Both the position numbers and the translations under genes were made by a program. Positions 1-7,954 of a stretch of DNA of 22,753 nucleotides are shown here, piece by piece (within the stretch, counting starts at the first letter, position 1; each line of letters opens with the position of its first letter). The notes beneath the pieces were generated by a model that saw nothing but the letters and a program-made list of their open reading frames with translations, ran no database searches and was not told the DNA's origin. The DNA is from CAYVXE01 sp964455375. Its GTDB lineage: Bacteria > Zhuqueibacterota > Zhuqueibacteria > Oceanimicrobiales > Oceanimicrobiaceae. The stretch is from positions 1 through 22,753 of the forward strand of contig CAYVXE010000070.1 in NCBI GenBank assembly GCA_964455375.1, read 5' to 3'.

Positions 1-23
1 TTTAAATTACTCATGGAGAAGCA

Positions 24-983
24 ATGAGTCAGCATAAAGACAACGCCGATGCAATGAATGCATATAAAAAACAGTTTCGTGATTTGAGGAGGCACATCGC
101 CGCCAACTGTCCGCCGGCTAAAAAACTGGCATCTTTCGCCGACCATGACCTTGCAGGGGATGAGCTCCGGGCTCTGAAAGAACATGTAGACCTGTGCCCG
201 GTCTGCCTCGACGCGTTACAGCGGTTACAAAACGCCCGAAACACGACGCAGGACGCCGAAGGCCCGACGCCACCAAACTGGCCGGCAGTGGAAGCCGAAA
301 TGGATGCCAGGGTGTATTCCTACTTAGACGCAAAGGCTCCCGCCAAGGCTGCGGAAGCCGGAGCAGGTATTTTATCCCGCATGATGACATACCTCAACAA
401 ATTCCTCCTGCCGCCCGTACCGGTTTATGCCGGACTTGCGATGGTTATTCTGCTGGTTTCGCTCTACGGCTACGCATTTTTCAAGCGGCCGGCCACCTTT
501 GAGGTTGCGCAGATTCAGCTTCCAACGAACACTCAATTACGTGGAATCTCGGAGCAAATAGATTTATTTCAACAAGGGCTGGCAAACTTTCACGAAGAGC
601 ATTTTCAACGCGCCATTGAAAACTTCACGGGATATCTGCAGGAAAGTCCAAACCATTATTTGGCAAATTTCTATTTGGGGGTCTCGTATCTTGCCAGTGC
701 GAAACTCAGGCTTCTCGGCCTGCACTATCAGTTTGAGTCACGAAGAGTCGAACAAGGAATCGAGTATCTTCAGACAGCGCTGAGTCTGGCAGAAGGGAAC
801 GCTTTTTATACGGAGGATTGTCTGTGGTATTTAGGGAAGGCTTATCTCATGTTGGGTCGTGTCAACCAAGCGCAACAACATTTTCAGCGTCTGTTAGCTC
901 TGCCGCAGCCGGACTTGACACGAAAATCACAGGCCAGCCAGATACTGCAACAAATGTCACATTTTGGGGAGACGAAACAATAA
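24..983 (+). CDS. Zinc-finger (ZAS/zf-HC2) anti-sigma-like membrane protein with TPR domain
   Basis: This 319-residue protein looks like an anti-sigma factor fused to an extracytoplasmic repeat domain. The N-terminal cytoplasmic part carries the ZAS zinc signature: Cys29, then His54-x3-Cys58-x2-Cys61. One hydrophobic segment at about 133-153 should cross the inner membrane. The periplasmic part (about 180-300) contains TPR-like helices, for example around FQQGLANFHEEHFQRAIENF. The start is backed by GGAGAA at 15-20, 3 bases before the ATG. In this family the partner ECF sigma gene usually lies directly upstream, and here that would be outside the window. The gene ends 1 bp from the convergent CHAT gene. 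I infer that it senses an envelope protein partner through the TPRs. It could also be a ZAS-like membrane protein without sigma-binding activity. Confidence 0.85.
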   Translation: MSQHKDNADAMNAYKKQFRDLRRHIAANCPPAKKLASFADHDLAGDELRALKEHVDLCPVCLDALQRLQNARNTTQDAEGPTPPNWPAVEAEMDARVYSYLDAKAPAKAAEAGAGILSRMMTYLNKFLLPPVPVYAGLAMVILLVSLYGYAFFKRPATFEVAQIQLPTNTQLRGISEQIDLFQQGLANFHEEHFQRAIENFTGYLQESPNHYLANFYLGVSYLASAKLRLLGLHYQFESRRVEQGIEYLQTALSLAEGNAFYTEDCLWYLGKAYLMLGRVNQAQQHFQRLLALPQPDLTRKSQASQILQQMSHFGETKQ

Positions 984-984
984 A

Positions 985-3900
985 TTAATCATGTCCAATC
1001 AGAACGAAAGCGCCCCAGTAAAAAGGATTTCGCCGCCAATTTTCTGATCGAATTAATTTTATTTTCGCTTTTTGTAACGCCCGAGCCATGGACATGCCGC
1101 TGGTTAGATTTGCATAAAAAACTTCCATCAGCTCAGCGGTGGATTCATCATTCACCGGCCATAAACTCACCAGCAAATTTTCGGCCCCGGCATACAGGAA
1201 AGCACGACTCATCCCCATAAGTCCTTCACCTCTTCGCAGCCTACCCAACCCGGTACTGCAGCCACTGAGCGCCACCAAATCGGCGTGCAGGTTGAGATTG
1301 AACACTTCATAGGTCTGCAGGAACCCATCTTCCTCGCCATGTTCCTGTTGCGCAAACACGATTTTCGAATACATCGGTTGTTGGTCATCGGCAATGTTGT
1401 GGGTGGCGAGATGGATATATTGGTAGTCGGGAGATTTTTTCTTAAACATCTCTTCGGTGGCATCTGCATGCAAGAAAATGGTTGCTTCGGGAAAATCCTT
1501 CGCTATCGCCTTCACTTCCAACTCGGAAAACGGCAGAGATACAAATTGTTCCATTCTGAGGATGGACTTAAAGGGAATCATAGCATGTACCCAGTCAGCG
1601 ATTCCCTGATTTTGTTCGTTTTGAAAACTCGGATCGCCAAAAGCGAGCAGATTTTTGACGGCCCGTTTTCTCTCATTCTTTTCGCGCCTGAGCAAACTCG
1701 CTGAGGATGTGTAAAGGATGGGATGATCCTCAATCAAATAGCGAACCGATCCTTCCCGGGACGTGGTTACTAAAATGTCAAAAGGGAAATAATGCAACAC
1801 ATCATCCGGGGAGATAATGAGTCGCATCCCCGGACGTAAAACATCTTTTAAAGGCCGGGCTACGAGCTTCTTGTATAAGTCATGCAAGCGTTCACTTTTA
1901 ATATTTGCCCATCGATGATCGATACTCACATCGGCGGGACTTTTGGTTTCGTGAAAAAGCGGACTGATACCGGCTAATTTTTCTTTCAACTCCTTTCTCG
2001 GCAAATCGATGCTTTGAAATAGAAACTTGTCTCGTGTGACAGCCCAGAGATACGTTCTGTTCATTCCCACCAGATAGTCAACAAGAAGGTCATTCTCAGC
2101 AAGAATATCTCGCTGCAATTCTTCGACCGATACCAGGTGAGGATTCATCAGGCGATAGAATTCCGGATATGCTTCCCGCATATTACCCCAAATACGGACG
2201 CCTTCACGTTGCAAACTATCGAGATCATTTCTTAGACTTAAAATAAGGCTCTCGTCCCGCTCACCATCACGCTTTGACAGTTCTTTGGATAGTTCTTTAT
2301 GTTTTTTCTCTAATACCTGTTGATTTATAAAATATTTTTGTTTGAATTCCGGAGCAATATCTTCCAGTTGTTCAAGGATTCTCCCCTGATTCAAAAAATT
2401 CAGAAGAATTTCTGCTTTCCCGCGTTCCGCAACTGAAAATGCCTGCTGATCATAACCTTTACCAGGTGCATGTTGATGCAGAGAACAAAGTACGCCGACA
2501 AGACCGCTGTAGACATCAAACTTATCGGACAAAAAACCGGATTGTTCTTCCGCTGTTCGGAAATTACGTCGGATAGATTCAATATGACCAATTGCCTCAG
2601 TGAAATATTCAAACGCTTTTTCAGGATTATCCAGTGCCTTATAGATGGATGCCAACCCCGCATCAGCCTGCCACAACAATTCCGGATCGCCAATTTTTAA
2701 GCCGTAACTCCGCACGTCGGAAAACGCATTCTTCGCTTTTTCATATTGGTGAGTGACAAAATATAAATTCGCAAGGCTCAGACGCGTCTCTTCATTCACC
2801 TTTTCCTTCCAAATGACAGGCTTGGTCTTGAGCGCCCGCGCATAATAATCAAAAGCTTTATCATAGTCACCATTTTCGCGATAAATATCTCCCATAGAAG
2901 TCAACGTACTGCTGATTTGATGCTCTTCTGTTTTGAGTTGTTGCAGAATTTGCAGCGACTGCTCATAATAAGTTAATGCTTTCTGGTATTGACCAAGCTT
3001 TTTGAGTGCCATTCCTTTCACACGCAGATAGTTCGCCAAGGGTTTTTGCCAGGCCGGACCGAGTTCTTTAAAACTGTTTATCGCCCGATCTGCAAAAGCG
3101 ATTGCCTTATCGTATTCCCCGAGTTTCAAATGACCCGAGGCAATGTTGCCTGTACAGATAGCGACGCCGCTTTTGTCGTTTAGTTTTTCATAGATATCCT
3201 TCGCCCTGTAATAAGAATCCAATCCCTTTGAATAATTCCCTATGTTGAAGTTCATTATGCCGATAAAACCAAGATTTGAAGCTGCCCCAGTTTCATTGCC
3301 GAGTTGTTGGTCGATTTCCAGTGCCTGCTGAGCATATCTCGCTGCCTGTCGAAAATCATCAAGATACCAATGGACGCGCGTCATGCTATTTAACGTATCG
3401 CTGAGTTTTCGTTTGTTACCGATTTTTTGAGCCAGGTCGAGCGCGGTCTTCAATTGGTTTATTGCATCTGTAGGGTCGTCAAGTTTATTCAGAATAAATG
3501 AGCTCAAATTCAAAAACTCGATCTCATTTTCAATTTCTTGTCGCTTTCGCGCCAGTTCAAGGCCTGTTGAACACGCTTTTTTTGCCCGTTCCAAGTCGCC
3601 AGACCAGTAGTAACCTTCAGCCAGATAATATTGTGCATTGAGTAAATTCGGCTGCAACTGTAACGCCTTACCGGCAAATTCGATCTGCTTTTTTCTATCA
3701 AACTCTATACTGTAAATGTAAGCCAGCCCCAGGTTTGCCGCCGCAACATCGGGTTTCGTTGCGAGAAGTTTCTTTATCATCGCTGCTGCCTCCTGTGATG
3801 TACGGTTCACATGGACAAAATCCTGATAGGCCGGATAATAATTAAAATCGAGCTGGAGCGCCTTTAAAATGTGCTGATACGCAAGTCCCCACTGTTTCTT

Positions 3901-4230
3901 CTCCTGATAAATCAATCCGAGTGCGTGGTGAAGAAACGGATTGTTTGGAGAGGTTGTTAGCGCTTCTTTGAAATACCGTTCACACTGGTCCAAAGCTCCC
4001 TGGTACTTTGCCACTTCGACAATTTTCAGGTAAGCCGGAAAAAAAGATGAGTCCCTGGCGATAATCACTTTCAGGCTATCGATGGCCGCGTCATACTTGT
4101 TCTGACCCACTAAATATAACGTTTCCAGATAATCCTGTCTGAGGGTTGGATGTTGAGACTGAACGATTCGGGGTGCAGTAATCAGTAAGAGCACCGTTAA
4201 ACTGAGCACGCTTAAAGATGATCGATGCAT
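985..4230 (-). CDS. Secreted TPR-repeat protein with C-terminal CHAT (caspase-like) peptidase domain
   Basis: This 1081-residue protein starts with a signal peptide (about 1-25, ending VQSQH), so it is predicted to be exported. About 20-600 is a long array of tetratricopeptide repeats, and about 630-690 is a charged helical linker. The C-terminal 300 residues are a CHAT domain, a clan CD (caspase/separase-like) cysteine peptidase fold. The catalytic pair is visible: His944 in HLATHN and Cys991 in LSGCSTG, followed by the family-typical GEGLMGMSRAFLYAGA and SLWPVND. CHAT proteins in other bacteria act as repeat-regulated proteases, such as the gasdermin- or Csx30-cleaving types, but those are cytoplasmic. 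An exported one with many TPRs is more typical of FCB and cyanobacterial genomes, and its substrate is unknown. No clear Shine-Dalgarno sequence precedes the start. It is convergent with the ZAS/TPR gene, with 1 bp between the stop codons. Confidence 0.92.
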   Translation of the reverse strand: MHRSSLSVLSLTVLLLITAPRIVQSQHPTLRQDYLETLYLVGQNKYDAAIDSLKVIIARDSSFFPAYLKIVEVAKYQGALDQCERYFKEALTTSPNNPFLHHALGLIYQEKKQWGLAYQHILKALQLDFNYYPAYQDFVHVNRTSQEAAAMIKKLLATKPDVAAANLGLAYIYSIEFDRKKQIEFAGKALQLQPNLLNAQYYLAEGYYWSGDLERAKKACSTGLELARKRQEIENEIEFLNLSSFILNKLDDPTDAINQLKTALDLAQKIGNKRKLSDTLNSMTRVHWYLDDFRQAARYAQQALEIDQQLGNETGAASNLGFIGIMNFNIGNYSKGLDSYYRAKDIYEKLNDKSGVAICTGNIASGHLKLGEYDKAIAFADRAINSFKELGPAWQKPLANYLRVKGMALKKLGQYQKALTYYEQSLQILQQLKTEEHQISSTLTSMGDIYRENGDYDKAFDYYARALKTKPVIWKEKVNEETRLSLANLYFVTHQYEKAKNAFSDVRSYGLKIGDPELLWQADAGLASIYKALDNPEKAFEYFTEAIGHIESIRRNFRTAEEQSGFLSDKFDVYSGLVGVLCSLHQHAPGKGYDQQAFSVAERGKAEILLNFLNQGRILEQLEDIAPEFKQKYFINQQVLEKKHKELSKELSKRDGERDESLILSLRNDLDSLQREGVRIWGNMREAYPEFYRLMNPHLVSVEELQRDILAENDLLVDYLVGMNRTYLWAVTRDKFLFQSIDLPRKELKEKLAGISPLFHETKSPADVSIDHRWANIKSERLHDLYKKLVARPLKDVLRPGMRLIISPDDVLHYFPFDILVTTSREGSVRYLIEDHPILYTSSASLLRREKNERKRAVKNLLAFGDPSFQNEQNQGIADWVHAMIPFKSILRMEQFVSLPFSELEVKAIAKDFPEATIFLHADATEEMFKKKSPDYQYIHLATHNIADDQQPMYSKIVFAQQEHGEEDGFLQTYEVFNLNLHADLVALSGCSTGLGRLRRGEGLMGMSRAFLYAGAENLLVSLWPVNDESTAELMEVFYANLTSGMSMARALQKAKIKLIRSENWRRNPFYWGAFVLIGHD

Positions 4231-4379
4231 TGTATTATTTTTTCTGCTGTTGAAGAATAAAGAAGTGCCTTTTAATGTAAGAAAAATATCTTATAATGCA
4301 AATAGTTTCATAACCACAACTTCAAATCACTTAGAAGAGGGTAACCTGTTGACAAAGGGTCACTCTCTTGCGGCTATAC

Positions 4380-4499
4380 TCATTTCATCAAAATCATCTT
4401 CTTCACAGCTACAAAATCACCGGCTTCAATGCGGTAGAAGTACACACCGCTCGACACCCGATGCTGATGGTCGTCGGTGCCGTCCAAAAGTAATGTTAA
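4380..4499 (-). pseudogene. Remnant of a FlgD-like / type IX secretion C-terminal sorting domain
   Basis: Read on the minus strand, this stretch encodes about 39 residues ending in a stop. They match the end of FlgD-Ig-like, Por-type C-terminal sorting domains: LDGTDDHQHRVSSGVYFYR followed by IEAGDFVAVKKMILMK. The hallmark pieces are DGTDD, (A/S)SGVYFYR, the GDF turn and the final KKMxLxK. There is no start codon or upstream protein; a stop lies in frame 6 codons further up. The Trp usually found before DGTDD is Leu here, a one-base TGG to TTG change. I read this as the 3' end of a deleted secreted-protein gene. A recent assembly chimera is less likely, because the stretch sits within ordinary intergenic sequence. 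Confidence 0.75.
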
Positions 4500-4617
4500 A
4501 AAGAGAGAAATAAATCAGGTCGGCGCCTCACAAACAACCCTAAGAATTCAACATCCCATGCACAGGGATTTTTTATTGGGGAATCGAGTAAAAAGACTTC
4601 AATTTATAACGCACAAG

Positions 4618-4636
4618 CTCGTCTTAATTCGACGAG
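4618..4636. promoter_or_regulatory. Inverted repeat, possible activator binding site
   Basis: CTCGTC and GACGAG form a perfect 6-bp inverted repeat around a 7-base spacer. Its centre lies about 210 bp upstream of the start point predicted from the sigma-54-like promoter, a distance at which enhancer-binding proteins often bind. The link to the promoter is inference. A chance repeat of this size is possible. Confidence 0.25.
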
Positions 4637-4808
4637 AAGTTAATTTAGAAAACCGTTTGCCTTTTTCTTAATCAATAAAAATAAACAAATTTATGTTAAC
4701 TTTTCGCAATTTTAAAAACCGTTTTTGCTGTTTTTCTTATTTATAAGAACTCCACAATTCCAAACAGCGCTATTTGCGCCCAAAGACAAATGAATTTTCC
4801 TCTTTATT

Positions 4809-4825
4809 TTGGCACGACTGTTGAA
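4809..4825 (+). promoter_or_regulatory. Sigma-54 (RpoN) -24/-12 promoter candidate
   Basis: The sequence TTGGCACGACTGTTGAA matches the RpoN consensus TTGGCACG-N4-TTGC(A/T) at every conserved base except the C of the -12 GC, which is A. The GG and GA dinucleotides are separated by exactly 10 bases, as required. The predicted start point would be about 4836, giving a 50-base leader before the ATG at 4887. The -12 substitution is the main reason for doubt. Confidence 0.5.
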
Positions 4826-4886
4826 TATATTGAATTATACTAAATTTGCAAATATCTGATAATCTCACAAAATGGAGGAATCGTAT

Positions 4887-5450
4887 ATGTATACCATCAT
4901 TCAAATTATTATCGGTGTCGCCTTCATTACCGCACTTACTTTATTAATTCGCAGGCTTGTAAAAATCTATGTTCGCTATCGGGGGAAAATGGTTGTCACC
5001 TGTCCTGAAAATCAGCAGCCGGCAGGGGTTGAAGTGGATGCCAAATATGCTGCGGTGACCGCGACCATGGAAGGCGAAAATTTAATTTTAAAGAATTGTA
5101 CGCGCTGGCCGGAAATGCACGATTGCGGGCAGGAATGTCTGGCGCAAATTGAAAAAGCGCCGGAAGACTGTAAAGTCCGGAATATTCTGGATCATTGGTT
5201 CGAAGACCGCTCCTGCATTTTTTGTCACAAACATTTTGGCCATACGCACTGGCATGACCATAAGCCCGTTTTAATGAGTTCGGAGAAATCTTTTCGCGAA
5301 TGGAACGATATTCCGGTCGAAAAATTACCGGACTTTTTGAAAACGCACGAAGCCGTCTGCTGGGACTGTTTTATTACGGAAACATTTCGCCAGCAGCACC
5401 CGGAACTTGTGACTGACAGACCGGCTAATCGAGAGCACTTAATCAAATAA
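4887..5450 (+). CDS. Membrane-anchored Cys/His-rich protein of unknown function
   Basis: This is a 187-residue protein with one N-terminal membrane segment (about 3-29) and a soluble domain with nine cysteines. The visible motifs are Cys39-Pro; Cys71-x8-Cys80-x3-Cys84-x10-Cys95; Cys110-x2-Cys113-His114 followed by a His-rich run (His116, 119, 121, 123, 125); and Cys158-x2-Cys161. The pattern suggests metal, Fe-S or heme binding. It resembles a conserved hypothetical family of environmental bacteria that I cannot name. The start chosen is the ATG at 4887: GGAGG at 4874-4878 lies 8 bases before it, whereas the in-frame ATG at 4872 overlaps that site. A sigma-54-like promoter lies upstream. The topology puts most of the protein on one side of the membrane, but which side is not clear. 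Confidence 0.8.
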   Translation: MYTIIQIIIGVAFITALTLLIRRLVKIYVRYRGKMVVTCPENQQPAGVEVDAKYAAVTATMEGENLILKNCTRWPEMHDCGQECLAQIEKAPEDCKVRNILDHWFEDRSCIFCHKHFGHTHWHDHKPVLMSSEKSFREWNDIPVEKLPDFLKTHEAVCWDCFITETFRQQHPELVTDRPANREHLIK

Positions 5451-5720
5451 GCATGAACTGATAAATTCCTTATCTTTTATTCTTTTCCCCGGGTATTTGC
5501 AATATATAAATTTGAAAAGAGGGGGCGATCTTGAGGTTTGGTATTTCAACTTTGGGATTAGGATTTTGGGGGTTGAGAATTACAGCTTCGCCGCAGTAGG
5601 AACCCACCCCTCGATTTATGACTTACCGGGGCTGTCTAAAATGCCGCAATCTGTCATTCCGACCCGGCAGCCGCCGGGGTGGAATCTGGTAGAGCGCTAA
5701 TCATTATTAAGGGAATATAT
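5451..5720. other. Intergenic region with a dispersed GTCA...TCT repeat
   Basis: No gene is supported here. An open frame at 5497-5700 has a low-complexity composition and runs through the hairpin repeat at 5653-5687, so I do not accept it. The region also contains a G/T-rich stretch (about 5519-5575) that looks like decayed sequence. Confidence 0.6.
5653..5687 (+). repeat. Dispersed palindromic repeat, GTCA...TCT family
   Basis: The 35-base unit begins GTCATTCCGACC and ends GGGGTGGAATCT. Its core, ATTCCGACCCGGC / AGCC / GCCGGGGTGGAAT (5656-5685), folds into a 13-bp stem with two adjacent mismatched or wobble positions and a 4-base loop. Related units occur at 7660-7696, 17916-17952 and, inverted, 17969-18005. 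It lies just before the EVE gene and might affect the transcript. Confidence 0.7.
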
Positions 5721-6185
5721 ATGTCAAAACAATTCTGGCTGATGAAATCGGAACCGCAGGTTTTTTCTTTCGAAGATCTAAAAAATGCACCCGATTCTAC
5801 CACACACTGGGACGGCGTTCGCAATTATCAAGCACGAAATTTCATGCGTGACCAGATGAAAATCGGCGATCTCGTTCTTTATTACCACTCGAACTGCGAT
5901 CTTCCCGGCGTTGCCGGCATTGCTGAAATCGTCCGCGAAGGTTACCCGGATTTCTCAGCGTGGGATTCTTCGTCGCACTATTTTGACCTGAAATCAACCC
6001 CGGATAATCCACGCTGGTTTATGGTTGATATCAAATGGAAACAGGCTTTCACACGTGTGGTTTCCCTGAAGGAGATGAAAAAAAACCCTGAACTGAGTGG
6101 TATGAAAGTCGTGCAACGCGGGATGCGTCTGTCTGTCCAACCGGTGGAGAAAATTCATTTTGATCGAGTGGTCGAGATGGTATGA
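5721..6185 (+). CDS. EVE domain-containing protein
   Basis: This 154-residue protein is a single EVE domain, a member of the PUA/YTH-like superfamily that binds modified nucleobases in DNA or RNA; it is related to human THYN1. Family features are the opening FWLMKSEP, the WDGVRNYQARNFMR motif near residue 37, GDLVLYYHS, and VDIKW followed by the C-terminal VQPV(E)KIHFD. The start at 5721 (MSKQFWL) has AAGGGA at 5709-5714. A longer frame from 5679 would begin inside the hairpin repeat and adds 14 residues with no similarity to the family. Its stop overlaps the aat start as ATGA, so the two genes are translationally coupled. The cellular substrate is not known. Confidence 0.95.
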   Translation: MSKQFWLMKSEPQVFSFEDLKNAPDSTTHWDGVRNYQARNFMRDQMKIGDLVLYYHSNCDLPGVAGIAEIVREGYPDFSAWDSSSHYFDLKSTPDNPRWFMVDIKWKQAFTRVVSLKEMKKNPELSGMKVVQRGMRLSVQPVEKIHFDRVVEMV

Positions 6186-6823
6186 TTCTTAAATTTCCAT
6201 CCGTCGAAAATGCCGACCCAATTTCAGGGCTGCTCGCTGTCGGCGGTGACCTGGAGGTTGGTTCCCTTGAAATGGCCTACCGCAACGGCATCTTTCCCTG
6301 GCCGGTAGAAGACGAACCCTTGTTGTGGTTTGCCCCCGCAAAGCGCGCTATTCTCGAATTCAAAGACCTCAGGGTCAGCAGCCGCTTGCAACGCTATCTA
6401 AACAAATCCAATTTCGAATTTAAGATAAACCATGATTTTGCCGCGGTCATCAACGGGTGTGCCACCAGCAAAAACCGCAGGAAACAAAAAGGTACCTGGA
6501 TTACCGAAGAAATGATTCAAGCTTACATCGAATTTCATCAAGCCGGATTTGCACAAAGCTTCGAAACGTATAATTTCGATGGTCGCCTGATGGGCGGGCT
6601 GTACGGCGTTTTGATCAACAAATATTTTGCCGGCGAAAGCATGTTTTATCTGGAATCGCACGCATCCAAATTCGCACTCATCAAAGCCATACAACATCTG
6701 AAATCGATGGGACTTACCTGGATAGATATTCAGATGCTCACGCCGCTGCTGAAAAATTTCAGGGCAAAAGAAATTCCACGCAGTGAATTTATGGAAAAAT
6801 TACGCCAAGCGGTAACAAAATAA
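6182..6823 (+). CDS. aat: Leucyl/phenylalanyl-tRNA--protein transferase
   Basis: This 213-residue enzyme transfers Leu or Phe from aminoacyl-tRNA to proteins with N-terminal Lys or Arg, marking them for ClpS/ClpAP degradation in the N-degron pathway. Family signatures are GLLAVGGDLEVGSLEMAYRN then GIFPWP near the N-terminus, the KGTWITEEMIQAY block, and the central GGLYGV...FAGESMFY motif followed by SK(F)ALI and DIQM. Length is normal for the family. It overlaps the EVE gene by 4 bp (ATGA) and is convergent with nth, 5 bp away. No ClpS or ClpA gene is in the window. Confidence 0.96.
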   Translation: MILKFPSVENADPISGLLAVGGDLEVGSLEMAYRNGIFPWPVEDEPLLWFAPAKRAILEFKDLRVSSRLQRYLNKSNFEFKINHDFAAVINGCATSKNRRKQKGTWITEEMIQAYIEFHQAGFAQSFETYNFDGRLMGGLYGVLINKYFAGESMFYLESHASKFALIKAIQHLKSMGLTWIDIQMLTPLLKNFRAKEIPRSEFMEKLRQAVTK

Positions 6824-6828
6824 CTCTG

Positions 6829-7476
6829 TCATTTAAAGATGGACTTCCTACCGACCTTGCTGCACAGCGGACATGCCTTCGGATCGTGGTTTCTCGCAGG
6901 ACAATAGTTCCTGCCGAAATAAATGATCTGCAAATGTAACTTGTTCCACTGCTGTTCCGGAAAGAGCCGTTTTAAATCTTTCTCTGTTTGCTGCACCGAT
7001 TTTCCGTCAGACAGCCCCCAGCGGAAAGCAAGACGGTGGATGTGTGTATCCACCGGGAATGCAGGAAAACCGAATGCCTGCGACATCACCACGGAAGCCG
7101 TTTTGTGTCCGACGCCCGGGAGCTCTTCTAAATCTTCAAAATTATCCGGCACGCAACCACCATGTTTCTTCAGTAAAATCCCTGACAATTTGTGAATATT
7201 TTTGGCTTTGGTCGGAGCAAGCCCAAGTGGTTGAATGACAGACAGAATTTCTGCAATAGACAGGCCGGCCATACGCTGCGGCGTAGGTCCTTTTTCGAAC
7301 AGTTGCGGTGTTACCCGGTTCACCATGACATCCGTTGTTTGGGCAGAAAGCAGCACTGCAATCAGTAACGTGAAAGGATTAACATGCTCTAATGGAATGG
7401 GCGGCTGGGGAAACAGTTCATCTAAAACAGCACTAATAATTTTAACTTTCTCTTGTTTTGTCATATCAAACCGCAT
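6829..7476 (-). CDS. nth: Endonuclease III, base-excision DNA glycosylase/AP lyase
   Basis: This 215-residue protein of the HhH-GPD family removes oxidised pyrimidines and cuts at abasic sites. The helix-hairpin-helix LPGVGHKTA carries the catalytic Lys125, and the catalytic Asp143 sits in VDTHIHR. At the C-terminus, where most members have a C-x6-C-x2-C-x5-C iron-sulphur loop, only three cysteines are seen (Cys192, Cys202, Cys205, spacing x9 then x2), and the protein ends 10 residues later. The [4Fe-4S] cluster may be absent, altered, or ligated by another residue such as His197. The start is uncertain: Met1 and Met5 are both possible and neither has a good ribosome site. Confidence 0.94.
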   Translation of the reverse strand: MRFDMTKQEKVKIISAVLDELFPQPPIPLEHVNPFTLLIAVLLSAQTTDVMVNRVTPQLFEKGPTPQRMAGLSIAEILSVIQPLGLAPTKAKNIHKLSGILLKKHGGCVPDNFEDLEELPGVGHKTASVVMSQAFGFPAFPVDTHIHRLAFRWGLSDGKSVQQTEKDLKRLFPEQQWNKLHLQIIYFGRNYCPARNHDPKACPLCSKVGRKSIFK

Positions 7477-7659
7477 TGGTAAATTAAACGAGTTCTGCTC
7501 ACGAAAGCCCCAATATACAAATATGCAGATTCTTTTTCAAAAAGTATTTTGGCTGCCGGCCTGAAAATACTTTGCTTTGAACGGGCAAAATGGTTAAATT
7601 CCCATTGAATGAAATCGGCAATTTTGTGGTTATTTCGAATCCGGCAATTGCTCTTGTGC

Positions 7660-7696
7660 GTCACCTTGAACGGAACGTCGTGGAGTCGAAAGGTCT
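7660..7696 (+). repeat. Dispersed repeat, GTCA...TCT family
   Basis: This 37-base unit starts GTCACCTTGAACG and ends GTCGAAAGGTCT. It matches the unit at 17916-17952 at 31 of 37 positions by eye. Just downstream, AAGGAATAACGAAT (from about 7719) resembles TAGGAATTACGAAT at 17776-17789. Confidence 0.7.
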
Positions 7697-7766
7697 TATC
7701 GAACAAGTTGATCTCAGAACAAGGAATAACGAATGTCGATTTTTGATTAAATATGACACCGGTGTG

Positions 7767-7790
7767 CGGAAATACGGAAGTACGGAAATA
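7767..7790 (+). repeat. Three tandem octamers CGGAAATA/CGGAAGTA/CGGAAATA
   Basis: Three directly adjacent 8-base units lie here, the middle one differing by one base. They are in gene-free DNA next to other small repeats. The function is unknown. Confidence 0.8.
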
Positions 7791-7954
7791 AGGGCAAGAT
7801 AGGGATTGCACTGTTTTACCATCGCGGGCTAAAGCCCACGCATGTCACAAAAACGGAACTTCCAAGAATCAAATGGCCAATGGGAGGCCAAACCGGCTTT
7901 TCGCTGTTTGTCTGACACCCATGATATAAAATTCAGACTTAAATTTAAGAAAAT

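Larger units (their letters stand above)
4231..4886. other. Long gene-poor intergenic region with a gene remnant and promoter elements
   Basis: No intact gene is visible in these roughly 650 AT-rich bases. Listed separately are a C-terminal sorting-domain remnant on the minus strand, an inverted repeat and a sigma-54-like promoter. There is also an imperfect direct repeat: AAAACCGTTTGCCTTTTTCT starting at 4649 and AAAACCGTTTTTGCTGTTTT starting at 4715. The two open frames on the plus strand here have no ribosome site and no recognisable protein content. The CHAT gene promoter must lie in the left part, but I cannot point to it. Confidence 0.7.
7477..7954. other. 478-bp intergenic region of small repeats
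   Basis: No gene is supported. The region contains a GTCA...TCT unit (7660-7696), three octamers (7767-7790), a GCGGGCTAAAGCCC palindromic motif near 7824-7837 of a kind often scattered in environmental genomes, and a weak hairpin TGGCC-N7-GGCCA at 7874-7890. The promoters of nth and the sirtuin gene must both be here, but neither is obvious. Confidence 0.6.

Noticed and set aside
1285..1704. 139-residue open frame opposite the CHAT domain
   Set aside because: It is antisense to a well-supported catalytic domain and has no independent coding signs.
4349..4380. TTGACA ... TATACT sigma-70 promoter on the plus strand
   Set aside because: The spacer is about 20 bases, too long, and the site overlaps the sorting-domain remnant with no gene directly downstream.
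4250..4671. Two small plus-strand open frames
   Set aside because: They run antisense through the remnant, have no ribosome sites and show no protein-like pattern.
5497..5700. 67-residue open frame before the EVE gene
   Set aside because: It contains the palindromic repeat, has no ribosome site and no recognisable content.
7461..7811. 116-residue minus-strand open frame upstream of nth
   Set aside because: It overlaps the nth start and runs through dispersed repeats; the composition is not protein-like.
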